Positions 33,439 through 43,047 are shown, counted from the first letter of the stretch. The stretch: 64,000 nt of DNA from an uncultured Lachnospiraceae bacterium (GCA_902770965.1 CACXUY010000011.1:1-64000); one strand, 5' to 3'. The notes: a model not told the origin generated them from the letters alone. Numbers and translations: made by a program.

Positions 33439-34899
33439 TTACCAATCCGCTCCCTTCAGCCTCCACATGCCCGGAGACAGCAGGAGCAGGACAGGGAAGA
33501 TCTCAAGCCTTCCTATCAGCATGTCTATCGTCAGTACGATCTTCGAAAATGCAGACAAGGTGCTGTAATTCCCCACAGAACCTACAATGTCGCCTATGCC
33601 AGGTCCAACATTGTTTAGACAAGATATGACGGCGGATATGGATGTCATCAGGTCTTTCCCGTCAATGGCCACCAGAAAGCAGGATACGAACATGATAACA
33701 ACGTAGAAAAGCATGTATACGAAGACGCCGCTGATCGCTTTGTCATCGACCCTCTTTCCATCTATCTTGATCACCTGGACAAGACGCGGATGTACCAGCT
33801 TTTTCAGCTCCCTTCTCATGGCTTTGGCTATGATCACGACTCTTGCGATCTTAATACCGCCTCCGGTGGAGCCAGCGCAGCCGCCCAGGATCATGAGGAG
33901 AAGGATTATCGTCTTCGAAAAATTCGGCCAGAGATCATAGTTTGCCGTCCCGAAACCCGTAGTACTTATAATGGAGGTCACGGTGAAGAAAGCGTCGCGA
34001 AGCGCATGTCCCAATGAAGTGTACATCCCGATTATGTCAACGGTTATCAATGTGATCGCCGAAGCAATTATCGCGAAATATGTCCACATCTCGGTATTCT
34101 TTACCGCATCCTTTATCTTGCGATTCATCAGATAGTAGTAAATGTTAAAATTGATACCGAAGAGCATCATGAAAATGGCTATGACAATCTCATAAAAAGG
34201 ATTTCCATATGAGCCTATGCTCCCATCCCTGACAGCGAAACCGCCTGTTCCGGCCGTACCGAATGCGTTGCAGAGCGCGTCATAGATCGGCATTCCTCCG
34301 AACGCCAGAATAGCAGCTAAGGCCATTGTCATAGCGAAGTACATGAGGTAGAGTGTCTTTGCGGTGGCTCCGGCCTTCGGCAGGATCTTCCCAGCCACAG
34401 GACCCGGAACCTCAGCGCCCATAATGTACATAGACCGATTTTTCGCCAAAGGGATAAGAGCCATAACGAAGACAAGCACGCCCATGCCCCCAACCCAGTG
34501 GGAAAAGCTGCGCCAGAAAAGCACGCTTTTAGGGACGTCAGCTACTGTGATAAATACACTGGCTCCGGTAGTCGTGAAGCCAGAAACCATCTCGAAGAAG
34601 CAGTCCACCAGCGTCGGCAGCACTCCGCTGAAATAGAACACGAGGCAGCCGAAAAATGACCACAGCACCCAGGTCATACCCACGATGAAAAAGCCTTCTC
34701 TGGCAAAAATACGAGTATTCCCTTTGACGCGCCTGTCTCCAAGCAGAAGTCCGCCTATTATAAGGACGGCCGAAATGGCAGCAAACACCTTCCATTCCTT
34801 TTCGTTGTAGATAACAGCCACGATCAAAGGCAGTATCAGCAAGATTCCCTCAGCCATCATCAGCTTCATAATGATGTTTCGAATCATCTTGAAATTCAT
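33439..34899 (-). CDS. trkH: Trk-type K+ uptake channel subunit
   Basis: 486 residues, about ten to twelve membrane helices, with four pore-loop repeats: SGFTTTGASVF, GTAGTGGFAV, ISTTGFGTAN and the late CLNNVGPGIGD. The glycines of these loops form the K+ filter. GCAGSTGGGIKIARV is the cytoplasmic gate region. It lies 91 bases downstream of trkA, whose product gates it, so the two form a transcription unit. Confidence 0.95.
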   Translation of the reverse strand: MNFKMIRNIIMKLMMAEGILLILPLIVAVIYNEKEWKVFAAISAVLIIGGLLLGDRRVKGNTRIFAREGFFIVGMTWVLWSFFGCLVFYFSGVLPTLVDCFFEMVSGFTTTGASVFITVADVPKSVLFWRSFSHWVGGMGVLVFVMALIPLAKNRSMYIMGAEVPGPVAGKILPKAGATAKTLYLMYFAMTMALAAILAFGGMPIYDALCNAFGTAGTGGFAVRDGSIGSYGNPFYEIVIAIFMMLFGINFNIYYYLMNRKIKDAVKNTEMWTYFAIIASAITLITVDIIGMYTSLGHALRDAFFTVTSIISTTGFGTANYDLWPNFSKTIILLLMILGGCAGSTGGGIKIARVVIIAKAMRRELKKLVHPRLVQVIKIDGKRVDDKAISGVFVYMLFYVVIMFVSCFLVAIDGKDLMTSISAVISCLNNVGPGIGDIVGSVGNYSTLSAFSKIVLTIDMLIGRLEIFPVLLLLSPGMWRLKGADW

Positions 34900-34990
34900 T
34901 TTGCAGATACCTCCGATTCCAGATATATCCCTGCGATCACTGATTATTCATCTTCAAGGATTTTTATAGTTCCAAATAAACGTCCGATAC

Positions 34991-36361
34991 TCACTGGGGC
35001 TTCACCTTGAAGATCTCCTGAAGGGAATTGATCTGTGAATTCGTAGTCACTATGATTATGTCATCGTCCTTCTTAATGCAGTCATTTCCGCCTGGGATAA
35101 TGATATCTGCTCCGCGGACAATGCTGGCGACCAAACAGCCTTTTGTAGTTATAAGCTCCTTGAAGGGCACATTAAGGAAGTCATCGTTTCCAATGACCCG
35201 GAATTCGAGTGCCTCGACCTTGCCCCCTACCAGGAAGCTAAGGGATTCTACCTTGCTCTTATCACGGGAATTATGCAGAGCCCGGACGTAGCTAAGTATC
35301 GAATTCGCCGTGATATCCTTCGGAGAAATAGCTGATTCGATGCCCAGATCCATCAGCATATCCGTAAAATCTATCTGAGTGACTTTGGATATGGCTTTTC
35401 CGACATTGCGCGATTTCGCGTAAAGAGACAGGATGATATTGATCTCATCCATACCTGTAAGTGAAACGAAGGCATCATATCCCGCGATGCGCTCCTCCTC
35501 GAGAAGCTCCTGATCGGTGCCATCGCCCTTTATAACAATAAGCTCCGGAAGCTTGTCAGAGAGTTCATCGCAGCGAGTCTGCTTCTGCTCTATGACCTTC
35601 ACTTTTATGCCGCGTTTTATGAGGCGGAGAGCAAGATAATATCCTAGCTTGCCTCCTCCCACTATCATGACGCTGCGGACAGGCGTCATGAGAATACCTA
35701 TCTCGCTGAAAAAGTCATGGATGTTCTGGCGTGACGAGGCGACATATATGCGGTCTGCTTTCTTCAAGACAGTATCGCCATCGGGGATGAACACATCCTC
35801 GCCGCGCTGCACAGCGCACAGCAGGACATTGTTGCTGTAGGTTCTGTGAATATTCTTCAAAGACTTACCCACTAAAGGATTGGTCTCATCAAGCGTGAAT
35901 TCAACCAGCTCTACCTTCCCTTTCGCAAAAGTCTCCACACTGTTCGCGGCGGGGAACAGGAGGACTCGCGAAATAGCGGATGCCGCCTCCATCTCCGGAT
36001 TTATGAACATACTAAGCCCCATGGCATCACTGATATATCTCATCTGCTTGATGTATTCAGGACTCCTGACCCTGGCTATGGTCTTGGCCGCGCCATGGTT
36101 CTTGCACAAAAGACAGCAGAGCATGTTCAGCTCATCGCTGTCCGTACATGCTATAACCAGGTCGCTCTCCTTTACGCCCGCTTCAACCTGTATGTCATAC
36201 TCTGCGGCGTTTCCTGTGATGCACATCACGTCCTCACTGTTAGCAAGAACTGACGTGGCTTTTGGATCGATGTCGATGACAACGATGTCATGATCCTCTT
36301 TGGCAAGCTGCTGAGCAAGTTTATGACCAACCTTGCCAGCACCGATAATTACTATCTTCAA
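34991..36361 (-). CDS. trkA: Trk system NAD(H)-binding regulatory protein
   Basis: 456 residues made of two copies of RCK_N plus RCK_C. Copy 1 starts MKIVIIGAGKVGHKLAQQLA with the GxGxxG loop and the acidic residue at the end of strand 2 (VVIDID). Copy 2 has MIVGGGKLGYYLALRL. Such proteins form a ring on the cytoplasmic side of TrkH and open or close it by nucleotide binding. Confidence 0.96.
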   Translation of the reverse strand: MKIVIIGAGKVGHKLAQQLAKEDHDIVVIDIDPKATSVLANSEDVMCITGNAAEYDIQVEAGVKESDLVIACTDSDELNMLCCLLCKNHGAAKTIARVRSPEYIKQMRYISDAMGLSMFINPEMEAASAISRVLLFPAANSVETFAKGKVELVEFTLDETNPLVGKSLKNIHRTYSNNVLLCAVQRGEDVFIPDGDTVLKKADRIYVASSRQNIHDFFSEIGILMTPVRSVMIVGGGKLGYYLALRLIKRGIKVKVIEQKQTRCDELSDKLPELIVIKGDGTDQELLEEERIAGYDAFVSLTGMDEINIILSLYAKSRNVGKAISKVTQIDFTDMLMDLGIESAISPKDITANSILSYVRALHNSRDKSKVESLSFLVGGKVEALEFRVIGNDDFLNVPFKELITTKGCLVASIVRGADIIIPGGNDCIKKDDDIIIVTTNSQINSLQEIFKVKPQ

Positions 36362-36437
36362 TTCATATTACCTCTTTGGTGATTCTGCTGATAAACAAAA
36401 ATTGAACCATATCCGCTTATCAGATGTACGCACATGC

Positions 36438-37700
36438 TTACAGTACTAAAGGATTGATAAAAAATTCTCTGAAGCTGTCATATCCGCCCTGTCTCAACTG
36501 ATCCTTCTGGTATTTTTTATTCTTTGCCATCTCAGCGATCAGTATAGTGTGTCCGGCAGCCCTCTCTTCGCCGGCTTCCTTCAAAATATCAGCCAGTCTG
36601 TCGGCAGGCATGCCCTTCTCAACGAGATATGCTTTCTTTTCCGCACGGGCGGGGACGACATAGCCCTGATCCAGAAGTATGGTTATGATCCGCTCAAAAC
36701 CGATGGAGAAACCGCACGCGGGCACCTGCTGACCGGTGAACTTGCCCACCATTCCGTCATATCTGCCGCCTCCGCCCGCGGAGCAGTTCAGTCCGGCGAT
36801 CTCGATCTCGAATATGGTGCCGGTATAATAGGACATGCCGCGGACCAGAGTCGGGTCAAAGATCAGGTCAAAATCAGTCTTTGAAGCAGCCTCGACGCAG
36901 TTTATGATCTCATAAAGCCCCTCCGCGGTACCTGACGGAAGAAAGCCACTGAGCTTGTCCTTCAACCACATTATGCCGTCATTTTCTTTTTTGAGCTCCT
37001 CGAAGAGAGCAAGATACCTGCTGACGCTCTCCTTCGCGAAGCCACTCTCCTCAAGCTCCCGGCGAACCCCGTCTTCACCGATCTTATCCATCTTATCAAG
37101 AATGATAAACACCCGGTCACAGCTTTCCGCGGCAAAGCCGGCGTATTCGGCCATAGCCTTGAGCATGCGGCGATCATTGATATGAACTTTGAAGCCTGAA
37201 AAACCGATCTCTCCAAGAAGGGCGGTGGTAGCAAGTATGAGTTCCATCTCCGCGAGATTTGTACCTTCCCCCAGAATGTCTATATCACACTGATAAAACT
37301 CACGGAACCGACCTTTCTGTGGGCGGTCAGCGCGGAACACAGGACCTATCTGGAGTGCCTTGAAGGGCTTTGGAAGCTGAGCGGCATTATTGGTATAATA
37401 CCTCACCAGCGGAACCGTTAGGTCATATCTCAAGCCGCTGTCAGCCAGGTCATTCTCTTCTCTGGCGTCTTCGAGCCTTAGCTTTTCACCCCTCTTCATG
37501 ATCTTAAAGATCAGCTTCTCGTTATCGCCTCCCGACTTGCTCTGGAGATTCGCAAGGCTCTCAACAACAGGAGTCTCTATCTGGGTAAAACCGAAGCTTC
37601 CGTAAACCTCACGTATTTTTCCGAGAACATACTCTCTTATCTCCATCTCGCGAGGCAGAATATCCTTCATGCCATTCACAGGCTTTTTTGTAAGAGCCAT
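36438..37700 (-). CDS. hisS: Histidine--tRNA ligase
   Basis: 420 residues from an ATG at 37700 preceded by GGAGAGG; the frame is open further upstream to 37760, but those 20 residues have no family counterpart. The class II motifs are present: motif 2 (FRADRPQKGRFREFYQCDID), the His A box (LVRGMSYYTGTIFEIE) and motif 3 (GFSIGFERI). The C-terminal anticodon-binding domain is shorter than usual. In many Firmicutes hisS follows hemZ; here 6.8 kb of transporter genes lie between them. Confidence 0.96.
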   Translation of the reverse strand: MALTKKPVNGMKDILPREMEIREYVLGKIREVYGSFGFTQIETPVVESLANLQSKSGGDNEKLIFKIMKRGEKLRLEDAREENDLADSGLRYDLTVPLVRYYTNNAAQLPKPFKALQIGPVFRADRPQKGRFREFYQCDIDILGEGTNLAEMELILATTALLGEIGFSGFKVHINDRRMLKAMAEYAGFAAESCDRVFIILDKMDKIGEDGVRRELEESGFAKESVSRYLALFEELKKENDGIMWLKDKLSGFLPSGTAEGLYEIINCVEAASKTDFDLIFDPTLVRGMSYYTGTIFEIEIAGLNCSAGGGGRYDGMVGKFTGQQVPACGFSIGFERIITILLDQGYVVPARAEKKAYLVEKGMPADRLADILKEAGEERAAGHTILIAEMAKNKKYQKDQLRQGGYDSFREFFINPLVL

Positions 37701-37783
37701 AACAATCCTCTCCTTCCCTTTCAAAACCTTTTTCCTGCAAACTGACTTTATCCAATACATTATCCCCTATACTGCGAGAAAAA

Positions 37784-38689
37784 TCAACTCAGCTTTTTCT
37801 TGACAGAGTTCGAGCTGGCAGATTTTGCTTCAAAGGCGCTTAGAACGACATCAAAGGATATCAGGATCAGCCCGATAAAAAAAGTGGGTTTGAAGCTCTC
37901 ATGGAGTATGACTGCGCCTAGCAGCGCCGCAAAAAGCGGCTGAAGCGGATAAAAGAGCGAACAGGTGCTTGCGGGGAGCAGCCCAAGCACGGTCGTCCAC
38001 GTGTACTGTGCCAGGCCAGAACCGATGAATCCCAGATAAAGCAGCACGAGTAAATCACTTCCCGTAAAATGTATGCCGCCTTCACGTATGACAGTGATTA
38101 TGCTCACAGGTACATAAAAAACCATGCTTATAACCATGCCATAGGCCGTCACTAGAATCGAAGGGTATTTGGCAGTCAGTTTTCTCATATAACAGGACGC
38201 GACGCTGAATGCCAAAACCGCGACGAGAACTGCCGCTATACCCACCAGCTGGCCATGCGTATCAGCTCCGAAGGTGATGATAGCAGTCCCTGCGATCGCG
38301 AGGACCAGGCATATCACCTTGATCGGGGTTATGCGCTCATTCAAAATAAAAACAGCAAGCACCGTGATGCCTATCGGGGTCGTTGCGTTGACCAAGGCAG
38401 CCATGGAGGCTCCGGTATAGGATATGCCTAGCTGTACCATGAAGACAGTCAGAAAATATCCGAGCGCGCCCACCGCTATAAAATACTTAATATCATCCTT
38501 ATCGATCTTAACACCAAAATGCTTACGAGCCATCACAAGCAGAGGAAAGCATGCTATGAAACATCTCAATGCCGCCACAACAGACGCAGGAATATCACTA
38601 ACCAGTTTGCCGGCAACATATATGCTCCCCCACAAAAAAAATGTCAAAACCAAGAGGAAAAACGCTTTACCTTTTCTCAAAAATTCCAT
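37784..38689 (-). CDS. EamA/DMT-family exporter
   Basis: 301 residues with about ten membrane helices in two EamA repeats. FLWGSIYVAGKLVSDIP and GYFLTVFMVQLGISYTGASM mark the first repeat, and GSGLAQYTWTTVLGLLPAST the second. Such transporters export metabolites or amino acids; nothing indicates the substrate. The gene lies downstream of the TRAP operon terminator, so it is probably a separate unit. Confidence 0.93.
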   Translation of the reverse strand: MEFLRKGKAFFLLVLTFFLWGSIYVAGKLVSDIPASVVAALRCFIACFPLLVMARKHFGVKIDKDDIKYFIAVGALGYFLTVFMVQLGISYTGASMAALVNATTPIGITVLAVFILNERITPIKVICLVLAIAGTAIITFGADTHGQLVGIAAVLVAVLAFSVASCYMRKLTAKYPSILVTAYGMVISMVFYVPVSIITVIREGGIHFTGSDLLVLLYLGFIGSGLAQYTWTTVLGLLPASTCSLFYPLQPLFAALLGAVILHESFKPTFFIGLILISFDVVLSAFEAKSASSNSVKKKLS

Positions 38690-38730
38690 ATGTATACCCC
38701 CGATCAGCCATTGACCGATGCGCCATGAAA

Positions 38731-38894
38731 AAGAGCTTTAAAGCCTGTGCCGCCTCCAATGCACTGGTAAGAAGAGCTTCCAAGCCTGTGCCGCCTCCAA
38801 TGCACTGATAAGAAGAGCTTCCAAGCCTGTGCTGCCACCAATGCACTGATAAGAAGAGCTTCCAAGCCTGTGCTGCCACCAATGCACTGATAAA
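38731..38894. repeat. 41-bp minisatellite, four copies
   Basis: Four head-to-tail copies (from 38731, 38772, 38813 and 38854) of a unit that starts AAGAGCTTCCAAGCCTGTGC and ends AATGCACTGATAAG. Copies 3 and 4 are identical; copies 1 and 2 differ at a few bases. No spacers, so not a CRISPR. It lies between the dctP terminator and the EamA gene. Confidence 0.95.
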
Positions 38895-38919
38895 AAGAGC
38901 CGGCGATAAACGCCGGCTC
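38892..38919 (-). terminator. Rho-independent terminator of the TRAP operon
   Basis: GAGCCGGCG (38897-38905) pairs perfectly with 38911-38919 around a 5-base loop. On the minus strand TTTTTATC follows. Confidence 0.9.
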
Positions 38920-38961
38920 AAATTGTAGAGATATCGTGAGTTCATTAACCAAAAGGGTTAA

Positions 38962-40086
38962 TTACTTCGCAAGCTCATTCTGCAGGATGGTTCCAAGACC
39001 GTCAACAGCAGTATCAATGTCAGCATACAGTTCCTTCACGCCGTCAAGATTAAGAACCTCATCATAGAAGGAATCATCATACTCAACCATCTCCATGCCG
39101 CCGGCAGCGAGCTTATCTTTGCTGTCTTTGTCAAGCTTCTCAAGCTCAGGGCGAACCTCATCGATGGACTTCTGAACAGCCTCAAGAAGTGCCTGCTGAT
39201 ATGCAGGATCAAGGCTATCAAACTTCTCGTTGTTCATAACGACCTGATTGAGGTACAGGATGTGGTTGGTGAAGTTAAGGTACTTCTGGACTTCCTGGAA
39301 GTTTGCGCTGGCGCAGGTATCAGCTGCGTTCTCCTGAGCGGCGATAGTACCGTTCTGCAGGGAGATATAAACCTCAGGCCATGCAAGAGGAGTGGGATTA
39401 GCGCCAAGAGCAGTCCAGAATGCCATGTGGTTCTTGTTCTCCATGGTGCGGATCTTGAGATCCTTAAAAGCAGCCAGGGTATCAAGCTTGACGTTGGAAG
39501 TGGTCAGACGGTAGGTCGCGTTCTGAAGGTATCCAAGGAGCTTGTAGTTGTGGTCAGCATACTTCTCGGAAATGGTCTTATGGAACTCAGAATCCTCGCT
39601 GTTCAGAGCCTCATCGATCTTGTCGCCATCATACTTTGCGAAGACCATGGGAAGATCAAAAACAGCAGCTTCGGGGACGAAGGAGACTGAAGGAGCAGTC
39701 TGCAGGACGATGTAGTCCAGAAGACCGTCGATCATGCCCTGCTGGATATCGTTGTCGCCGCCCATCTCAGAGTTCGGGAAGTAGGTGACCGTCATCTTGC
39801 CGCCGGTGATCTCTTCGACGTTCTTCGCAATCGCTTCGCCAAGAAGCTGTCCGGCAGAGCCTACACCTGCGGAATCAGCACCCTTGAGTTCTACGGGAGC
39901 AAGCTCAGCAAATGAAGAGGCATCAATCTCAACGTCTGCTTTGTCTTCACCGTCAGTCTTCTCGGGAGCCTTGGTCTCGGTGTTGGTGTTGGTGTTGTTG
40001 TTAGGGGTAGTGGTGGAAGTGTTTGAGCATGCGACCATGCTCATCGCCATAGCCGCTGCCATGGCAAGCGCAACAAATTTTTTCAT
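38962..40086 (-). CDS. dctP: TRAP transporter substrate-binding lipoprotein (DctP family)
   Basis: 374 residues. The N-terminus is a lipoprotein signal (KKFVALAMAAAMAMSMVACS) with the lipid-bearing Cys in VACS, then a Thr/Asn-rich linker. The rest is a DctP fold: TYFPNSEMGGDNDIQQGMID, then KIRTMENKNHMAFWTALGAN, whose arginine normally holds the carboxylate of the ligand. It catches an organic acid outside the cell and hands it to DctQM. It is the last gene of the operon, separated from dctM by a hairpin. Confidence 0.95.
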   Translation of the reverse strand: MKKFVALAMAAAMAMSMVACSNTSTTTPNNNTNTNTETKAPEKTDGEDKADVEIDASSFAELAPVELKGADSAGVGSAGQLLGEAIAKNVEEITGGKMTVTYFPNSEMGGDNDIQQGMIDGLLDYIVLQTAPSVSFVPEAAVFDLPMVFAKYDGDKIDEALNSEDSEFHKTISEKYADHNYKLLGYLQNATYRLTTSNVKLDTLAAFKDLKIRTMENKNHMAFWTALGANPTPLAWPEVYISLQNGTIAAQENAADTCASANFQEVQKYLNFTNHILYLNQVVMNNEKFDSLDPAYQQALLEAVQKSIDEVRPELEKLDKDSKDKLAAGGMEMVEYDDSFYDEVLNLDGVKELYADIDTAVDGLGTILQNELAK

Positions 40087-40142
40087 GTCTTTTTAGTTTC
40101 CTCCTTTAGAAACACAAGAAAAATACAACGTGTTACCTTTCT

Positions 40143-40191
40143 AAAAAATTATCTAACCCGGGTTGACTGGTACGCGGTCAGCCAACCCAGG
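40143..40191 (-). promoter_or_regulatory. Hairpin with T-run between dctM and dctP
   Basis: GGGTTGaCTG (40160-40169) pairs with CAGcCAACCC (40179-40188), and TTTTTT follows on the minus strand at 40148-40143. It may act as a partial terminator that sets dctP levels, or protect an mRNA end. Confidence 0.5.
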
Positions 40192-40223
40192 ATAAATAAC
40201 AGGCTTATACGACTTTTATTCTA

Positions 40224-41525
40224 TCACGGTTTTCTAAGAAGCACAAGTGAAATCGCAGGAATATAAACGATCATGACAAGTGCCACAAGGAAGGCAATGA
40301 TAAAAGGTATAGCCCTCTTAGCAACTGCCATAGGAGGTTCATCAGCAAGGTTTCCGGCGACGAACAGGTCGAGACCGAAGGGCGGTGTCGCAAGTCCGAT
40401 GGACAAGCAGCAGACAAGGACGACACCAAAGTGGATCTCATTGACTCCCAGCTGCTTGACCGCAGGCAGAAGGATAGGAGACAGGATGATGATCGCGGGA
40501 CCCGTATCCATGACCATGCCAAGGATCAGGAAGATAACGACCAGCACTGTGAGAACCGAGATGCGGCTGTGGAAATTACTCACGATGAAACCTTCGATAG
40601 CCTTTGTCGCGCGGGTAAGTGAAAGCACGCGTCCAAAAGCTGTCGCGTACGCCAGAACGAAAGCAAGTCCGCCATAGGTAGCGACAGAGGTTGTAAGCAA
40701 ACCCCAGACTTCCTTGATGCTGATCGAACGGTACAGCAGCAGGGAAACGAGCACCGCGTAGAAAACAGAAATCGTAGCAGCTTCAGTAGGGGTGACAAAT
40801 CCGGAATATATACCGCCAAGAACGATTATAGGGCAAAGCAGGGCAGCCCAGGATTCACCGAGAAGGTGCAGGAAGCCGTTGCTGCGAAGCTCCTTCATCT
40901 TAGCGTGAATCTTTTCCTTGTCCTCACCCTTGGTGATGCAGTAGAAAACAGCGTATGCCATCATGGCGCAGCCTATCAATATGCCCGGAAGAATACCGCC
41001 CAGGAACAGGTTGCCAGTAGAAACGCCCGTCGCCAGGGAATAAAGGACGAAGGGGATCGAAGGCGGGATGATAACTCCAAGGCCGCCGGCGACAGCGATA
41101 AGACCCGCGCTCCACTGACGGTCATAGCCTAGATCCACCAGGAAAGGAATGCACATGCCGCCGACAGCAGCGGTCGTGGCGGGTCCGGAACCAGAGATGG
41201 CTCCGTAGAAAAGGCAGGTGATAACGGCTGCGCAGGGAAGACCACCGGGAATGTTTCCGATAAAGAATGAAAAGAAGTTGAACAGCCTGCGTGAGATACC
41301 GCCCTTCGCCATGATTACGCCGCCAAGGATGAACAGCGGAACAGCCAGTATAGGAGTTGAGTCAGCTCCTGAGACCGCGAAGTTGATCAGCTGGTCAAGC
41401 GGGGCTCCCTTTCCTCCCAGGAAGAAATAAGGGAAGAACGTTCCGACTGCCATGGATATCGCGATCGGAATTGAAAGCGCTATACCGATCAAGAAAACGA
41501 TAAATACTGATAATGACGCTAACAT
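40224..41525 (-). CDS. dctM: TRAP transporter large permease (DctM family)
   Basis: 433 residues with about twelve membrane helices. It carries family blocks such as GGVIMAKGGISRRLFNFFSF, SGSGPATTAAVGGMCIPFLV, GGLGVIIPPSIPFVLYSLAT and GLATPPFGLDLFVAGNLADE. It moves the substrate with Na+. Its start overlaps the dctQ stop (TAATG). Confidence 0.97.
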   Translation of the reverse strand: MLASLSVFIVFLIGIALSIPIAISMAVGTFFPYFFLGGKGAPLDQLINFAVSGADSTPILAVPLFILGGVIMAKGGISRRLFNFFSFFIGNIPGGLPCAAVITCLFYGAISGSGPATTAAVGGMCIPFLVDLGYDRQWSAGLIAVAGGLGVIIPPSIPFVLYSLATGVSTGNLFLGGILPGILIGCAMMAYAVFYCITKGEDKEKIHAKMKELRSNGFLHLLGESWAALLCPIIVLGGIYSGFVTPTEAATISVFYAVLVSLLLYRSISIKEVWGLLTTSVATYGGLAFVLAYATAFGRVLSLTRATKAIEGFIVSNFHSRISVLTVLVVIFLILGMVMDTGPAIIILSPILLPAVKQLGVNEIHFGVVLVCCLSIGLATPPFGLDLFVAGNLADEPPMAVAKRAIPFIIAFLVALVMIVYIPAISLVLLRKP

Positions 41526-42088
41526 TAATTATCGCCTCCTTCCGTAAGGTCTGCCTGTGCCGCGGCAGTCTCAGCTCTTGCTTCTTCCATACTCTGTTCA
41601 AGCGTGGTCTTCTCTCTCTCGTTGAAGTGCTTGATGTGAATGAGGAGCATCTGTATGGAACGAATCACACCAAGTCCGAAACCAATTACCAGGCACAGAT
41701 ACACGATATACATGGGAAGCTGTAAGGCGGGTGACTTGCGCTGGCTCTTGATAGCGTTCTGGATGACCGTGAAGGACGATCTCAGAAGCAGCGCCATGAC
41801 TGTAAGGATGATCGCATCGACCAAAATGTTGATGGTGTTGCGAACCTTTGTAGGGAAAAGGTCTACGAGGACATTCACGCGAAGCATGTTGCCCTTCCTG
41901 ATAGTATAGGGCAGTGAAAGAAACACTGTCCAGATCCAACAGTAACGGTCAAATTCTTCCGGCCAAGGCAGGCCGCCGAAGAATGTCCTGGCAATGATCT
42001 GCAGCAGGCTGACGAACGCGATGAGTATAAGGAAGATGACAAGCAATGTCTCTTCAAAATGCTCATCAAACCACTTTACTACTTTCAT
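41525..42088 (-). CDS. dctQ: TRAP transporter small permease (DctQ family)
   Basis: 187 residues, four membrane helices. LPWPEEFDRYCWIWTVFLSL and RVNVLVDLFPTKVRNTINIL match DctQ proteins. The C-terminal 30 residues are acidic. AGGAGG precedes the ATG. Confidence 0.94.
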   Translation of the reverse strand: MKVVKWFDEHFEETLLVIFLILIAFVSLLQIIARTFFGGLPWPEEFDRYCWIWTVFLSLPYTIRKGNMLRVNVLVDLFPTKVRNTINILVDAIILTVMALLLRSSFTVIQNAIKSQRKSPALQLPMYIVYLCLVIGFGLGVIRSIQMLLIHIKHFNEREKTTLEQSMEEARAETAAAQADLTEGGDN

Positions 42089-42177
42089 GAACTACTTCCT
42101 CCTGTTCATTGAAGAGCCTGCCTTCGGGCAGGTGTATTTAAATGCTTGATGAAACAATAAGGCTCTGTATGCGATCA

Positions 42178-43047
42178 TTATTTAGCGTTCTTCTCTTCGA
42201 GAATCGTGAGGAGCTCCTTGCGCATGGCTTCAACCGGAGCGGACTGACCGGACCACAGCTCGACCTGCTTCGCGCCCTGATACAATGACATGCCAAGACC
42301 GTTGAGGATCCTGCCGCCGGCTGCTTCCGCATCAAGAAGGAACTGGGTCTTCTCGGGATTGTAGCAGGCGTCAAAGTAGAACTTAGAACCATCGATGAAC
42401 TCCGCGGGAAGGGGATTCTGTCCGATAGTCTTGCCCATTCCTATTCCTGAAGCGTTAAGGATCGCGTCAGAATCAGCTACCTTGGTGTAATCACCGAAAG
42501 GCACAAACTCCGCGCAGTCAGCCTTGAAGTTCTCGTTGATGTCCTTGACCAGAGACTTCGCGCTCTCCTCGAAGTAATCGGTGATATATATCTTCTTGGC
42601 TCCGTAGTAAGCAAGAACACAGGTCATGGCACGTCCCGCGCCGCCGGCACCGATATTAAAGAAAGTGGTGTTAGGAACATCAATCTTGCCTTCTTCAATC
42701 AAAGAGGTATAGAAGCCAACGCCATCGGTGTTATAACCAACAAGCTTGCCATCCGCAGTCTTAACGACCGTATTGGAAGCTCCCATCTTCTCGCAGAGAG
42801 GATCCAGCTCGTCAAGATACTTCAGGACTTCGACCTTATTGGGTTTGGTAACCGCGAAGCCTGCGAAGTTCATGTAACGAAGGCCATTGACGATTTCTCC
42901 GAGGTGCTCATTCTCAGTCTCAGTGTAAAAATACAGCATGTTCAGCCCGGCAGCTTCGTAACCGGCATTCTGCATGCGGGCGGCAAAAGACTGTCCGAGA
43001 GGCTTCCCAAGAAGGGTTACCATTTTGGTGTTGATGTCAACTTTCAC
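42178..43047 (-). CDS. Shikimate/quinate dehydrogenase-like oxidoreductase
   Basis: 289 residues from a GTG at 43047 that follows AAAGGAGG by seven bases; longer readings to 43185 have no RBS. The SDH fold is clear: substrate domain FAVTKPNKVEVLKYL with the catalytic Lys, GASNTVV, YNTDGVGFYTSL with the catalytic Asp, NAD(P)-binding GAGGAGRAM, and GLGMSLYQGAKQVELWSG. In the substrate loop, GQSFAARMQN stands where most family members have SxSxxxHN, so one of the two serines that hold the shikimate carboxylate is Ala. The true substrate may therefore be a related acid. It is the first gene of an operon with the TRAP transporter, which points to catabolism of an imported acid rather than to aromatic biosynthesis. 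Confidence 0.88.
   Translation of the reverse strand: MKVDINTKMVTLLGKPLGQSFAARMQNAGYEAAGLNMLYFYTETENEHLGEIVNGLRYMNFAGFAVTKPNKVEVLKYLDELDPLCEKMGASNTVVKTADGKLVGYNTDGVGFYTSLIEEGKIDVPNTTFFNIGAGGAGRAMTCVLAYYGAKKIYITDYFEESAKSLVKDINENFKADCAEFVPFGDYTKVADSDAILNASGIGMGKTIGQNPLPAEFIDGSKFYFDACYNPEKTQFLLDAEAAGGRILNGLGMSLYQGAKQVELWSGQSAPVEAMRKELLTILEEKNAK

Noticed and set aside
37701-37760. Longer N-terminus of hisS
   Set aside because: The extra 20 residues have no counterpart in the family, and a good RBS serves the ATG at 37700.
38731-38894. Possible CRISPR array
   Set aside because: The units touch head to tail without spacers, and no cas gene is present.
38667-38952. Two overlapping minus-strand frames of 82-92 codons
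   Set aside because: They are translations of the 41-bp minisatellite and the terminator. The repeat stays open in several frames.
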